DNA of 64,000 nucleotides from Bacteroides sedimenti (GTDB lineage: Bacteria; Bacteroidota; Bacteroidia; Bacteroidales; Bacteroidaceae), in assembly GCF_040365225.1 (NCBI RefSeq), contig NZ_AP028055.1, positions 2,728,001-2,792,000 on the forward strand, given 5' to 3'. The notes under the pieces were generated by a model. It did no database searches. It had not been told where the DNA came from and saw only the letters and a list, made by a program, of their open reading frames with translations. Position numbers and translations under genes: made by a program. Positions 6,132 to 15,157 of the stretch are shown one piece after another (positions within the stretch are counted from its first letter, which is position 1; each line of letters starts with the position of its first letter).

Positions 6132-7130
6132 TTAAAATGGAGAAATTAAGGATTCAATCCGGATAATCTCTTCAGGTGTAAACGACAGATTCTCTACTGC
6201 TTGAAGGTTATCTGCCAATTGCTTTACAGAACTTGCACCTACAATAACCGAGGTAACTCTTTCATCTTTCAGTACCCATGCCAGAGCCATCTGAGCTAAA
6301 GTCTGCCCCCTGCTTTCTGCAATCTCATTCAACTGCAGAGCCACTGCTATTTTATCTTCCGTGACCTGATCTCTTTTCAGGAAACCGGTCACCTTTGCCG
6401 CACGGGAATCTTCTGGAATGCCATGCAGATATTTATTTGTCAGCAATCCCTGTGCCAGAGGCGAGAAAGCAATAAATCCAACTCCAAATTCGGCTGCTAA
6501 GGAGAGGGTACCATTCTCAATTTCGCGATCGAACATGCTATATCTGGATTGGTTAATCAGACATGGAACACCGTTTTCTTTTAGCATCTGATAAGCAATC
6601 CTGGCTTTTTCTGGAGGATACTTGGATATCCCCGCATAAAGAGCTTTCCCCTGCTTTACTATATCAATCAGAGCCTGAATGGTTTCCTCAACCGGAGTTA
6701 TTCCGTCGTATCGATGAGAGTAAAATATATCAAAGTAATCAAGCCCAGTCCTGCGAAGGCTCTGGTCAATGCTTGCCATCAGATTTTTCCGAGAACTTCT
6801 GTCGCCATAGGGGCCTGGCCACATTTCATGACCCGCCTTGGAAGAAACAATGATTTCATCACGATACGCATCAAAATTATTCCGGAAGATCCTTCCGAAA
6901 TTAATCTCGGCAGAACCGGGAGACGGTCCGTAATTATTTGCCAGATCAAAATGGGTTACCCCATGATCAAATGCATATCTAAGCATATCGGTAGCTACAC
7001 CAAAATCGTCAACATCACCGAAATTATGCCACAACCCCAAAGAAATACGGGGAAGTAACAATCCGCTGTTTCCGCAATATTTGTATTGCATCTTGCCGGA
7101 ATAGCGATCTGTTGCAGGTTCGTATCCCAT
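6132..7130 (-). CDS. Aldo/keto reductase, L-glyceraldehyde 3-phosphate reductase-like (YghZ family)
   Basis: NADPH-dependent aldo/keto reductase of 332 residues covering the full TIM barrel. The catalytic tetrad is visible: D62 and Y67 in FDLANNYG, K98 in SSKAG and H139 in FYSHRYD. The N-terminal GYEPATDRYSGKMQYKYCG and the GPSPGSAE segment are typical of the YghZ/GprA branch, which detoxifies L-glyceraldehyde 3-phosphate and methylglyoxal. Located 25 bases after argH and 13 bases before the Rieske-like lipoprotein, all leftward. Confidence 0.85.
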   Translation of the reverse strand: MGYEPATDRYSGKMQYKYCGNSGLLLPRISLGLWHNFGDVDDFGVATDMLRYAFDHGVTHFDLANNYGPSPGSAEINFGRIFRNNFDAYRDEIIVSSKAGHEMWPGPYGDRSSRKNLMASIDQSLRRTGLDYFDIFYSHRYDGITPVEETIQALIDIVKQGKALYAGISKYPPEKARIAYQMLKENGVPCLINQSRYSMFDREIENGTLSLAAEFGVGFIAFSPLAQGLLTNKYLHGIPEDSRAAKVTGFLKRDQVTEDKIAVALQLNEIAESRGQTLAQMALAWVLKDERVTSVIVGASSVKQLADNLQAVENLSFTPEEIIRIESLISPF

Positions 7131-7155
7131 AATATTATATTTTAAGATTTCAGAA

Positions 7156-8496
7156 TTATCTTCCTAAAAGTGCGTTTTCCGCCTGAGTGATCTTGCAGAA
7201 ATTAAATTCGTCAACCACTTTCTGCATTAACAAAGAAATTTCATCATTGCAAAGGTTGCCAATACTTCCTTCGTGAGTGTGATTCACTCTCTTTTCGTGA
7301 GTAAATTTACCCGCTTCAATATCGAAGCCCACCTTTTTATATGCATCCCGGAATGGAATTCCTTCAGCTGCAAGACGATTAACTTCTTCCACGCTAAAGA
7401 TAAGCAAATATTTATCATCATCGAGTATATGCTCGTTGACTTTTATTTCATTCATAATGTATGTGGTCATCTGCAGACAATCTTTCAGTTCCTGAAAGGC
7501 AGGAATAAAGATTTCTTTTATAATCTGCAAATCTCTGAAATATCCTGAGGGCAGATTATTCGCAATCATCATAATTTGTTGCGGCAGTGACTGAATTTTA
7601 TTGCATTTGGCCCGGGTAAGTTCAAATACGTCGGGATTCTTTTTGTGCGGCATGATACTGGAACCAGTAGTACATTCATCAGGCAGTTTCACAAAGTTAA
7701 AGTTCTGACTGTTGAACATACAGGCATCGAAGGCCAGTTTAGAGATTGTACCCGCAATGCTTGCCAGAGCAAAAGCCACATTTCTTTCCATCTTTCCACG
7801 CCCCATCTGTGCATAAACCACATTGTAATTCATGGATTCGAATCCCAGCAATTTGGTTGTCATGGTACGGTTTAACGGGAATGATGAGCCATAACCAGCA
7901 GCAGAACCTAACGGATTGCGGTTGCACATTCTAAATGCCGCTTGAAGAAACATCATATCATCCACCAGACTTTCTGCGTAAGCACCAAACCACAGTCCAA
8001 ATGAGGAGGGCATAGCAATCTGAAGATGGGTATAACCAGGCATCAGCACCTCTTTGTATCGTTCGCTCTGGGAAATTAAAACCTGGAACAGCTGTTCCAC
8101 CATTTCAGCAATCTCGTGTATCTGAGTTCGAGTGAAGAGTTTTAAATCCAATAACACCTGATCATTCCTTGAGCGACCACTATGTATCTTCTTTCCGACA
8201 TCTCCCAATTTGCGAGTCAACATCAATTCAACTTGAGAATGAACATCCTCCACACCTTCTTCGATTACAAACGTACCGTTTTCGGCAGTGAAATAGATAT
8301 TCTTCAGTTCCTCAAGAAGAAGATGAAGCTCGTCAGTAGTAAGCAGACCGATGGTTTGAAGCATAGTAATGTGTGCCATCGAGCCGATTACGTCATGTTT
8401 TGCAAGATATATATCCATCTCGCGATCACGACCAACTGTAAATTTCTCAATGTCCTTGTTTACTTGTACACTCTTCTCCCAAAGTTTCTGCGCCAT
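7156..8496 (-). CDS. argH: Argininosuccinate lyase
   Basis: Splits argininosuccinate into arginine and fumarate, the last step of arginine synthesis (cytosolic tetramer). The fumarase/aspartase superfamily signature GSSIMPHKKNPD is at about residues 276-288, with the earlier conserved blocks SGRSRNDQV and PGYTHLQ. Length 446 matches Bacteroides ArgH, slightly shorter at the C-terminus than the Escherichia coli enzyme. It lies 22 bases after the SRPBCC gene in the pyrE-led leftward unit. Confidence 0.95.
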   Translation of the reverse strand: MAQKLWEKSVQVNKDIEKFTVGRDREMDIYLAKHDVIGSMAHITMLQTIGLLTTDELHLLLEELKNIYFTAENGTFVIEEGVEDVHSQVELMLTRKLGDVGKKIHSGRSRNDQVLLDLKLFTRTQIHEIAEMVEQLFQVLISQSERYKEVLMPGYTHLQIAMPSSFGLWFGAYAESLVDDMMFLQAAFRMCNRNPLGSAAGYGSSFPLNRTMTTKLLGFESMNYNVVYAQMGRGKMERNVAFALASIAGTISKLAFDACMFNSQNFNFVKLPDECTTGSSIMPHKKNPDVFELTRAKCNKIQSLPQQIMMIANNLPSGYFRDLQIIKEIFIPAFQELKDCLQMTTYIMNEIKVNEHILDDDKYLLIFSVEEVNRLAAEGIPFRDAYKKVGFDIEAGKFTHEKRVNHTHEGSIGNLCNDEISLLMQKVVDEFNFCKITQAENALLGR

Positions 8497-8518
8497 AATT
8501 TTTGATTTTATTTTCTTA

Positions 8519-8929
8519 TTAATAAGAAATTTGAGACAGCATTTCTACCATCTTTTCTAAACCGTCCTTCAGCGGTTTTTGTATCATCCCTTTAATAAAT
8601 GGATTTACATCCGCTTTGATGGTTAGTCTTACTTTACACTCATCTGTTGCAGTAGGAACAATTTGTATCCATAAGTTAAACGGCAGAGGAGAGTTAGTTG
8701 TCTCAAACTTTATACATTTTTCAGGTTCACGTTCGCAAATACGAAGTGTTACCTGCCCTGCGGGTGCTACATTGAAACTTAAACTATCGGAATCAAAACT
8801 GATATCCTTGATTTTATCTGCCGGCAACCGATCTTTCACTCCTTCCAAATTCTTTAAATCGGAAAGTTTACTATATACACGTCCCTGAGCATAAGGAATA
8901 ACCTTTATACTGCTTTCAAATTGAGTCAT
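8519..8929 (-). CDS. SRPBCC-fold (START/polyketide-cyclase-like) protein, 136 aa
   Basis: Small cytosolic protein with the SRPBCC helix-grip pattern: N-terminal strand MTQFESSIKVIPY followed by a helix (VYSKLSDLKNLEG), alternating strands, and a long C-terminal helix (IKGMIQKPLKDGLEKMVEML). Such proteins bind hydrophobic ligands; no ligand can be assigned. It sits between pyrE (15 bases upstream) and argH (22 bases downstream), suggesting co-transcription. Confidence 0.75.
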   Translation of the reverse strand: MTQFESSIKVIPYAQGRVYSKLSDLKNLEGVKDRLPADKIKDISFDSDSLSFNVAPAGQVTLRICEREPEKCIKFETTNSPLPFNLWIQIVPTATDECKVRLTIKADVNPFIKGMIQKPLKDGLEKMVEMLSQISY

Positions 8930-8944
8930 ACTATTGTAAATTTG

Positions 8945-9583
8945 TTATTTTTCAGGGTTCCAGTGTGCCGGGTCTTTCCTCCAGTCCTGCAATGTAGAAA
9001 TATCATCTTCTGCAATATAGCCGGTGCGAAGAGCAACGTCAAGCACAGCTTCATAATTGGTTAAAGTAACCAATTCCACTTTGGCTTCTTTGAATGCTTT
9101 CACTGCAACATCAAATCCGTAAGTAAATGCTGCCACCATACCAATCACTTCACATCCATCACGACGGATAGCTTCCACTGCTTTCAGGCTACTACCACCT
9201 GTTGAGATAAGGTCTTCAACCACTACCACTTTCATGCCCGGACGAAGTTCTCCTTCAATCAGGTTCTCTAAACCGTGATCTTTCGGTGTAGAACGAACAT
9301 AAACGAATGGCAGATTCAATTCTTCTGCAACCAATGCTCCTTGAGGAATAGCTCCTGTTGCAACACCTGCTATAGCGTCTACCTGACCAAATCTTTCCAA
9401 CACCAAACGACAAATCTCAATTTTAACAAAATTGCGAAGAGATGGATAAGAAAGAGTTTTGCGATTATCGCAATAAAAAGGAGATTTCCATCCTGAAGCC
9501 CAGGTAAAAGGATTTGCCGGCTGCAGCTTAATGGCCTTAATCTTTAGCAGTCTTTCTGCAAATAATTTCTCTAAAGTATTCAT
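8945..9583 (-). CDS. pyrE: Orotate phosphoribosyltransferase
   Basis: Converts orotate and PRPP to orotidine 5'-phosphate in pyrimidine synthesis. The PRPP-binding motif VVVVEDLISTGGSS is at about residues 119-132, the catalytic-loop lysine segment RSTPKDHG precedes it, and the N-terminal NPFTWASGWKSPFYCDNR is typical. Full length (212 residues). First gene of the leftward pyrE-SRPBCC-argH unit, with a -7 box 27 bases upstream. Confidence 0.95.
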   Translation of the reverse strand: MNTLEKLFAERLLKIKAIKLQPANPFTWASGWKSPFYCDNRKTLSYPSLRNFVKIEICRLVLERFGQVDAIAGVATGAIPQGALVAEELNLPFVYVRSTPKDHGLENLIEGELRPGMKVVVVEDLISTGGSSLKAVEAIRRDGCEVIGMVAAFTYGFDVAVKAFKEAKVELVTLTNYEAVLDVALRTGYIAEDDISTLQDWRKDPAHWNPEK

Positions 9584-9609
9584 GACTTAATAAACTATAA
9601 TTATTTTCG

Positions 9610-9617
9610 CAAAGGTA
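9610..9617 (-). promoter_or_regulatory. -7 element for pyrE
   Basis: TACCTTTG on the minus strand, 27 bases before the pyrE ATG, matches TAnnTTTG. No clear -33 TTTG is seen. Confidence 0.6.
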
Positions 9618-9692
9618 CTGAAACTCGTTGAATGTGATATAAACAACGCGGATATTTTTTCATTTATTAATGTTCTTGAATCAATTCACTAC

Positions 9693-9746
9693 CCAAAAAA
9701 TAAAAAACGGAATATCAGCCTATCTATTTGTCTAATTCTGATATTC
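9693..9746 (-). terminator. Terminator of the prmC-recX-comF unit
   Basis: GAATATCAG and CTGATATTC (9710-9718 and 9738-9746) form a stem. On the minus strand it is followed by CGTTTTTTATTTTTT. It lies about 60 bases beyond the comF stop. Confidence 0.65.
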
Positions 9747-9805
9747 ATTTAATGAATAACAACTGTACAAACCTGAACTGAACCAAACTGTATAGCGAGA
9801 ATTGA

Positions 9806-10498
9806 TCAAGCCACGGCAAGAGTGGCAACACTGACCTTTGCATCTGCCTGTTCGGTGAGGATCACTGCACATGAAACAAGAGTAGCTCCGGTAGTGAGTA
9901 CATCATCTATTAAAAGCAAGTGCTTCCCTTTTATCTCGACATTCGGGTTTACATGAAAAGCATTGCGCACATTTTCCCAACGTTCGAACACACTCTTTCT
10001 TGTCTGCGAACTACCATCGTCAATCCTGGTCAGCAGATCGGATTTTACAGGAATGCCTGTAGCCCGTGAAAGCCCCTGAGCAATCCACTCACTTTGATTA
10101 TAGCCCCGTTTCCTCTTTTTCTTTGGATGAAGAGGCACAGGAACAATCAAATCAATTCCCTGAAAGAAGCCTGAAGCAAGAAGCTCTTTCCCCATGCAAC
10201 GCCCCATCACTTCACCCAATCCTTTATCCCCTAAATATTTCAGGTGATGAAGAATACGATTGTAATCACTTCCTTTGTTATAAAAGAAAAAAGAGGTAGC
10301 CCGTTCAACTTCAGCCTTTCCCCAAAAGCGTTGCTCAACTTCATTATCGGACTGAAGATGGTAATTCGTCCGAGGCATACGAGAGTTGCAAATAATGCAG
10401 ACACCCTCCTCTCCTTTTGCCAAAGCCCCACTGCAAACAACACAGGATTTGGGAAACAAGAGATTAAAAAAAGAATCAATCAAGTAAATCATATTCAT
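9806..10498 (-). CDS. ComF family phosphoribosyltransferase-like protein
   Basis: ComF proteins are linked to DNA uptake and processing. The N-terminus carries a four-cysteine zinc finger (SCVVCSGALAKGEEGVCIIC). The C-terminal half is a type I phosphoribosyltransferase domain with the PRPP-loop-like motif LLLIDDVLTTGATL and the upstream RGYNQSE block. Length 230 is typical. The start overlaps the recX end by 23 bases, so comF, recX and prmC form one translationally coupled leftward unit. Confidence 0.85.
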   Translation of the reverse strand: MNMIYLIDSFFNLLFPKSCVVCSGALAKGEEGVCIICNSRMPRTNYHLQSDNEVEQRFWGKAEVERATSFFFYNKGSDYNRILHHLKYLGDKGLGEVMGRCMGKELLASGFFQGIDLIVPVPLHPKKKRKRGYNQSEWIAQGLSRATGIPVKSDLLTRIDDGSSQTRKSVFERWENVRNAFHVNPNVEIKGKHLLLIDDVLTTGATLVSCAVILTEQADAKVSVATLAVA

Positions 10499-10955
10499 CT
10501 GACAACTGAAGACATTTTCTTATTATATTCATCTCAAAGCCGCGACTCAAAGCAAACCTGATAAGTTTCATGTTAAGCTGATAATCATCGTTATCACGAA
10601 TGGATTTTCTTTTCGAGCTTAGCAAAGACCGAAGTACATTCATATAATCGCGTTCTTCAATCTCTTCCAGATATCTGGAGAAAACAGAAGAAGGAATCTT
10701 TTTCATGTAAAGTGCCTGGGAGATTTTCATGCGCCCCCATTTATTAAACCGGAATTTATCGTTTACAAAGAAACGACAATAACGCTCTTCATCTATAAAC
10801 CTTTCATCCAATAAGCGTTTAAGGATTTTCTCTTGTGTTTTAACATCTACTCCCCACTGAACAAGCTTGGAGGTAACTTCAGAGCAGCAACGTTCTGATG
10901 CCGTACAATAAGCTGCAGCCTTATTCAGGGCTTCTTTTTCGGTCAATTCATTCAT
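10476..10955 (-). CDS. recX: Regulatory protein RecX
   Basis: Small helical modulator of RecA, 159 residues. Visible RecX repeats include ERCCSEVTSKLVQWG, LDERFIDEERYCRFFVNDKF and KWGRMKISQAL, the last containing the family's conserved G-x-x-K-I-x-x-x-L pattern. It overlaps prmC by 4 bases and comF by 23 bases. The C-terminal half is more divergent than in proteobacterial RecX, as is common in Bacteroidetes. Confidence 0.85.
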   Translation of the reverse strand: MNELTEKEALNKAAAYCTASERCCSEVTSKLVQWGVDVKTQEKILKRLLDERFIDEERYCRFFVNDKFRFNKWGRMKISQALYMKKIPSSVFSRYLEEIEERDYMNVLRSLLSSKRKSIRDNDDYQLNMKLIRFALSRGFEMNIIRKCLQLSDEYDLLD

Positions 10956-11788
10956 CGTATTGCTTTAACAATTCTATCCTTACCCGACAGATCTTTAATA
11001 ATATTCACCTCCCTATATCCTATCGACTCTAATAAATGGGTCGTTTCCTTACCAAACGCCTGATTTATCTCAAAATAAAGTTTCCCATCATCTGTCAACA
11101 TTTGCAATCCCTTTTCTGCAATCCTGCGATAAAAAAGAAGCGGATCTTCATCAGGTACAAAAAGAGCCAGATGAGGTTCCCACTCAAGAACATTTGCTTC
11201 CATTTCTTCTTTTTCAGAGACCGTAACATATGGAGGATTGCTTACAATCACATCAAATTTCTCATCTTTAGGCTGATATTCAAGCACATTTATTTGTTGA
11301 AAGAGTACCGAGGTTTCCAGCCTCGCATTATTTTTCATGGCTATTTGTAATGCTTCAGAAGAGACATCCCATGAATGAACCTCGGCCAAAGGAAGATAAT
11401 GAGATAGCGAAATAGCAATGCATCCGCTCCCACTTCCTATATCGAGAATCCGGGAGGAACATCCTAAATTCTCCTGGATTATAAGAGACACCAACTCTTC
11501 CGTTTCCGGACGAGGGATTAGCACAGACGGAGTAACATGAAAGTGCAACCCGTAAAACTCAGTAAAACCTAAAACATACTGAATAGGTTCGTGTTTTTGA
11601 AGGCGAGCAAGAATCTCCTCAAGTTCTTTAAGTTGATTTGCAGATAATTTAATATCTTTGCCCATATAAATATCAAGCATTTTCAAATGAAAAACCTCTG
11701 TGAAAATTATTTTAGTGAAGCTCCGAATCTCTGCTAATGAGTAGATTCCAGCAAGAGATCTTTTGATATGTGATTCAACTGCATGCAT
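10952..11788 (-). CDS. prmC: Peptide chain release factor glutamine methyltransferase
   Basis: Methylates the GGQ glutamine of release factors RF1 and RF2 using S-adenosylmethionine. The N-terminal helical substrate-binding domain (about 1-95) is followed by the methyltransferase domain with motif I ILDIGSGSGCIAISL and the catalytic NPPY at about 183-186. The PRPETEEL block is characteristic. Length 278 is normal. First gene of the prmC-recX-comF unit; divergent from ribD with only 35 bases between starts. Confidence 0.93.
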   Translation of the reverse strand: MHAVESHIKRSLAGIYSLAEIRSFTKIIFTEVFHLKMLDIYMGKDIKLSANQLKELEEILARLQKHEPIQYVLGFTEFYGLHFHVTPSVLIPRPETEELVSLIIQENLGCSSRILDIGSGSGCIAISLSHYLPLAEVHSWDVSSEALQIAMKNNARLETSVLFQQINVLEYQPKDEKFDVIVSNPPYVTVSEKEEMEANVLEWEPHLALFVPDEDPLLFYRRIAEKGLQMLTDDGKLYFEINQAFGKETTHLLESIGYREVNIIKDLSGKDRIVKAIR

Positions 11789-11805
11789 AACTAATGGTTT
11801 ACATG

Positions 11806-11813
11806 CAAAAGTA
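11806..11813 (-). promoter_or_regulatory. -7 element for prmC
   Basis: TACTTTTG on the minus strand lies in the 35-base gap between prmC and ribD, 17 bases before the prmC ATG. It fits TAnnTTTG. The ribD promoter must lie within the prmC 5' region or is unrecognised. Confidence 0.5.
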
Positions 11814-11823
11814 TAGAAAATAA

Positions 11824-12897
11824 ATGAATAAAAACAAAACGATAACAGAAGAAGAAAAATATATCTCCCGATGTATACAGCTTGCCAGACAAGGAATGAC
11901 CGGAGCGCCTCCTAACCCAATGGTTGGAGCGGTAATTGTGTACAATGGAAAAATAATCGGAGAGGGCTTTCACCGAAAATGCGGAGAGGCCCACGCTGAG
12001 GTAAATGCAATTAATTCTGTCAGAAATCAATCCCAATTAAAGAAATCGACCATCTATGTAAGTTTAGAGCCCTGCTCCCACTATGGAAAAACACCACCAT
12101 GCGCTGATTTAATCATTGAGAAAGGAATTCCCAATGTGGTAATAGGCTGCAAGGACCCTTTTGCCAAGGTGGCTGGGCGTGGAATAAAAAAGCTTAGGGA
12201 TGCAGGGATCAATGTCACAGTGGGAATACTGGAACAGGAATGCTGCAAGCTAAATAAACGTTTCATTACTTTTCACTCCTGCAAGCGCCCATATATTGTC
12301 CTGAAATGGGCCGAGTCGGTAGATGGATTTATCGATGTGAAAAGAAGTGGCGGTAAACCAGCAATACTTTCAAGCCCGTTGACAAGCATGTTGGTGCATA
12401 AACGGAGGGCGGAAGCTGACGCAATTATTGTGGGTACCAAGACAGCTTTACTAGATAATCCGACCCTTAATGTAAGGCATTGGTATGGGAACAATCCACT
12501 CAGAGTGGTAATAGACAGAACTTTAAAAATACCAGACCATTTCCACCTCCTTCAAAATGACCTTCCTACCTGGGTAATAACAGAAAAAGAACATGCTGAC
12601 AGTAGTATAACAACATACAAAAAAATCGATTTTACGGATGAGCTTTTACCCCAACTCCTTACTGAACTTCACAAAAACAACATCCAGTCGATTCTTGTTG
12701 AAGGAGGAGCCACTCTGTTACAATCTTTCATCAATAAGAAATTGTGGGACGAAGCATTTGTTGAGAAGACAACCATCAGTCTCAATGAAGGAGTTAAAGC
12801 ACCTCACATCGATGCAATCGTTTATTCTGTTGATGAACATTTCAGCACTCCAATATGGCACTATTTTAACGAAAATGAGACTTCTGAAGGGATATAA
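11824..12897 (+). CDS. ribD: Bifunctional riboflavin biosynthesis deaminase/reductase RibD
   Basis: Carries out the second and third steps of riboflavin synthesis (deamination of the pyrimidinone and NADPH-dependent reduction of the ribosyl side chain). The N-terminal deaminase domain (about 1-150) has the zinc motifs HAEVNAI and PCSHYGKTPPC. The C-terminal reductase domain (about 155-357) has the typical ADAIIVGTKTALLDNPTLNVR and EGGATLLQSFI segments. Length 357 is full. Monocistronic and divergent from prmC. Confidence 0.95.
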   Translation: MNKNKTITEEEKYISRCIQLARQGMTGAPPNPMVGAVIVYNGKIIGEGFHRKCGEAHAEVNAINSVRNQSQLKKSTIYVSLEPCSHYGKTPPCADLIIEKGIPNVVIGCKDPFAKVAGRGIKKLRDAGINVTVGILEQECCKLNKRFITFHSCKRPYIVLKWAESVDGFIDVKRSGGKPAILSSPLTSMLVHKRRAEADAIIVGTKTALLDNPTLNVRHWYGNNPLRVVIDRTLKIPDHFHLLQNDLPTWVITEKEHADSSITTYKKIDFTDELLPQLLTELHKNNIQSILVEGGATLLQSFINKKLWDEAFVEKTTISLNEGVKAPHIDAIVYSVDEHFSTPIWHYFNENETSEGI

Positions 12898-12984
12898 TAC
12901 ATTATTTATCGAAAAAACAACACATTATATCTATAAATATTTATAAAACTTATCCTGAAAGAAGAGCAGAGAGAAAAAATCTGT

Positions 12985-12992
12985 TATTTTTG
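12985..12992 (+). promoter_or_regulatory. -7 element for the DUF6242-like lipoprotein
   Basis: TATTTTTG, 29 bases before the ATG at 13022, fits TAnnTTTG. The -33 region is not recognisable. Confidence 0.5.
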
Positions 12993-13021
12993 CACCTTGT
13001 AAATAAACAAAGTAATTCCAA

Positions 13022-14371
13022 ATGAAAATAAATATCTTATCAATATTAGTCAGCATATTTGTTGCATCACTAACATTCACATCTTGTTTAAAATCTGATG
13101 GCGTGAGCAGTTTTGAAACTGACCCTACAATTAAAAGTTTTTCATTTGATTCAATCCGAATCGATTCTATAAAAAGTGCAGTTGGAAAAGACTATCCATT
13201 TTCAATCGATCAGATTGGCACAGGTGACACTGCACTGATATATAACACGGACTCGTTACCAGTCAACTCAAAAATATCAAAAGTCAAAATCAACCTCACT
13301 ACAGCAGGAGGAATTACATACCAGAAGAATGGGAAAGACACAATCTGGAACACAACCGACACACTTGATTTTACAAGACCTGTTTGCTTCACAATTCACG
13401 CTTATAATTCAAACGGAACAACTATAAAGAAAATTTATAAAATTTCTATCAATGTGCATAAACAAGACCCCGATTCACTTAACTGGGGTATTAATCCGTA
13501 TTATACCGGCACAGGGATCATCGGAAAGCAGAAGAGTCTTATCCTGAATAACAAAATATATGTCTTCAATGATGACGGAAGTGCACAGATAAAAGTAACT
13601 TCATCTGCAATGAATGACGGAAAAAGCTGGAGCAACCTACAAGCGATCGCTGGAATTAACGGCAAAGCAGATTACTCATCAGTGACCTCTTTTAACAATA
13701 GTCTCTACCTTGTTTCTGAAGGAAATGTTTATTCATCAACAAACGGTATTAGCTGGTCATTGGTTAGCAGTCTGAGTGACAAAGTAAAAACATTGCTTGT
13801 ATCCTTTGACGGACGCCTTACCGGAATTAAGGGAGTTGGTTCCGAAACCAGATTCTGCGTAACTACAAATGGTCAAACATGGGAAAACGGAGAAGTCGTT
13901 CCGGCTGAGTTCCCAAAATCTAATATCTCAGCAACTTCTTACCCGCTTAAAACCAATGCAAATATTCACAGAGCAATTCTGGTGGGAGACAATTCTGCAT
14001 TAGGTTCCGCCGACACAATTGCTACTCCGTGGTCTTCATTTGACGGGAAAGATTGGGCTGCTCTGAAAACAGATGCCGGCTATTGCCCTAAAACAAATAA
14101 CATTTCTATCATATACTATAATAATCAATTTTATACATTCGGAGGTTCTGGACAGAATGGTTTTAAAACATTCTACGAATCAAAAGATGCACGAGTTTGG
14201 ACGAAAGTAAAAGAGAAAGTTTGCTTTCCTGTATCTTTTACTGGAAGAGGAGATTACTCGTATGTAGTAGACAACAACAATTTTATCTGGGTTATATGGA
14301 GTAAAACAGCTCAAACAAATGATGAAATATGGAAAGGAAGAATCAATTCATTGGGCTTCGTAACTCAATAA
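13022..14371 (+). CDS. DUF6242-like lipoprotein with beta-propeller-like repeats
   Basis: Exported lipoprotein of 449 residues; the signal peptide ends in TFTSC (Cys21). An N-terminal immunoglobulin-like region (about 30-150) is followed by repeats built around GKSWSNLQ, GISWSLVSS, GQTWENG and DARVWTKVKE, the pattern of BNR/Kelch-like propeller blades. This arrangement matches the Bacteroides lipoproteins known as DUF6242. Function unknown; probably surface or periplasmic. It stands alone before the uppS-bamA cluster, with 78 bases to the next gene. Confidence 0.75.
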   Translation: MKINILSILVSIFVASLTFTSCLKSDGVSSFETDPTIKSFSFDSIRIDSIKSAVGKDYPFSIDQIGTGDTALIYNTDSLPVNSKISKVKINLTTAGGITYQKNGKDTIWNTTDTLDFTRPVCFTIHAYNSNGTTIKKIYKISINVHKQDPDSLNWGINPYYTGTGIIGKQKSLILNNKIYVFNDDGSAQIKVTSSAMNDGKSWSNLQAIAGINGKADYSSVTSFNNSLYLVSEGNVYSSTNGISWSLVSSLSDKVKTLLVSFDGRLTGIKGVGSETRFCVTTNGQTWENGEVVPAEFPKSNISATSYPLKTNANIHRAILVGDNSALGSADTIATPWSSFDGKDWAALKTDAGYCPKTNNISIIYYNNQFYTFGGSGQNGFKTFYESKDARVWTKVKEKVCFPVSFTGRGDYSYVVDNNNFIWVIWSKTAQTNDEIWKGRINSLGFVTQ

Positions 14372-14449
14372 TTATGATAAACAAATGTAATTTATAAACT
14401 AAATCAGCGTTTTGTTAATAGAATAATCAAACTTATAAAACATGTAGGT

Positions 14450-15151
14450 ATGGCCTTTATTAATAAAACGCTCATTATATTTGCACTGTTAACCTTCACA
14501 CTGCCCAACTTTATTCAGGCGCAAGAAGATGAATATAAGATGGAAGCAGGTGGAATGTTCGGAGGCAGTTTTTATATGGGAGATGCAAACACATCAACTC
14601 CTTTTAAAAACATGCAATTTGCTGCAGGAGCTATGGCAAGATTCATACTAAATCCGCACATGGCAATTAAGGCAAACTTAGTAATAGCAAAGATTGCTGG
14701 AAATACAGCCGATTTAAAAAATAAATTCCCAGGGAATAATCAGGTGAGCTTCAATCGAAACATTTTTGATTTAGGAGCTCAATACGAATACAATTTTCTG
14801 GGATACGGGATGGGGCAGGAATACAAAGCCATTAAAAGATTCACTCCTTATATATTAGGAGGAATGGGATTCACCTTTGCACCAGCACCAGCTAAAGGAG
14901 TTTTTACCGTTAACTTCCCTATAGGACTGGGTGTTAAATATAAAATTGGCAAAAGACTTAATATTGGATGTGAAACTACCATGCGATTAAGTCTCTCTGA
15001 CAATCTGGATGTAACAAACAAAGAAGGATTGATTCTGAGTGATCCGTACGGAATAAAGAGTACAGGTATGAAAAACAAGGATAGTTACTCATTTACTACG
15101 TTATTTATCACTTATGATATATTCCCGAAATGTAAAAAATGTAACAATTAA
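14450..15151 (+). CDS. Outer-membrane beta-barrel protein, DUF6089-like
   Basis: 233 residues with a signal peptide ending in QAQ (about residue 25), then alternating amphipathic strands and glycines (AGGMFGGSFYMGDAN, GGMGFTFAP), typical of small outer-membrane barrels. DUF6089 proteins regularly precede uppS and bamA in Bacteroides, as here (uppS starts 7 bases after its stop). The C-terminus ends in PKCKKCNN, with two cysteines that could bind metal or form a disulfide. A role in envelope assembly is suggested by context only. Confidence 0.75.
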   Translation: MAFINKTLIIFALLTFTLPNFIQAQEDEYKMEAGGMFGGSFYMGDANTSTPFKNMQFAAGAMARFILNPHMAIKANLVIAKIAGNTADLKNKFPGNNQVSFNRNIFDLGAQYEYNFLGYGMGQEYKAIKRFTPYILGGMGFTFAPAPAKGVFTVNFPIGLGVKYKIGKRLNIGCETTMRLSLSDNLDVTNKEGLILSDPYGIKSTGMKNKDSYSFTTLFITYDIFPKCKKCNN

Positions 15152-15157
15152 GGTATT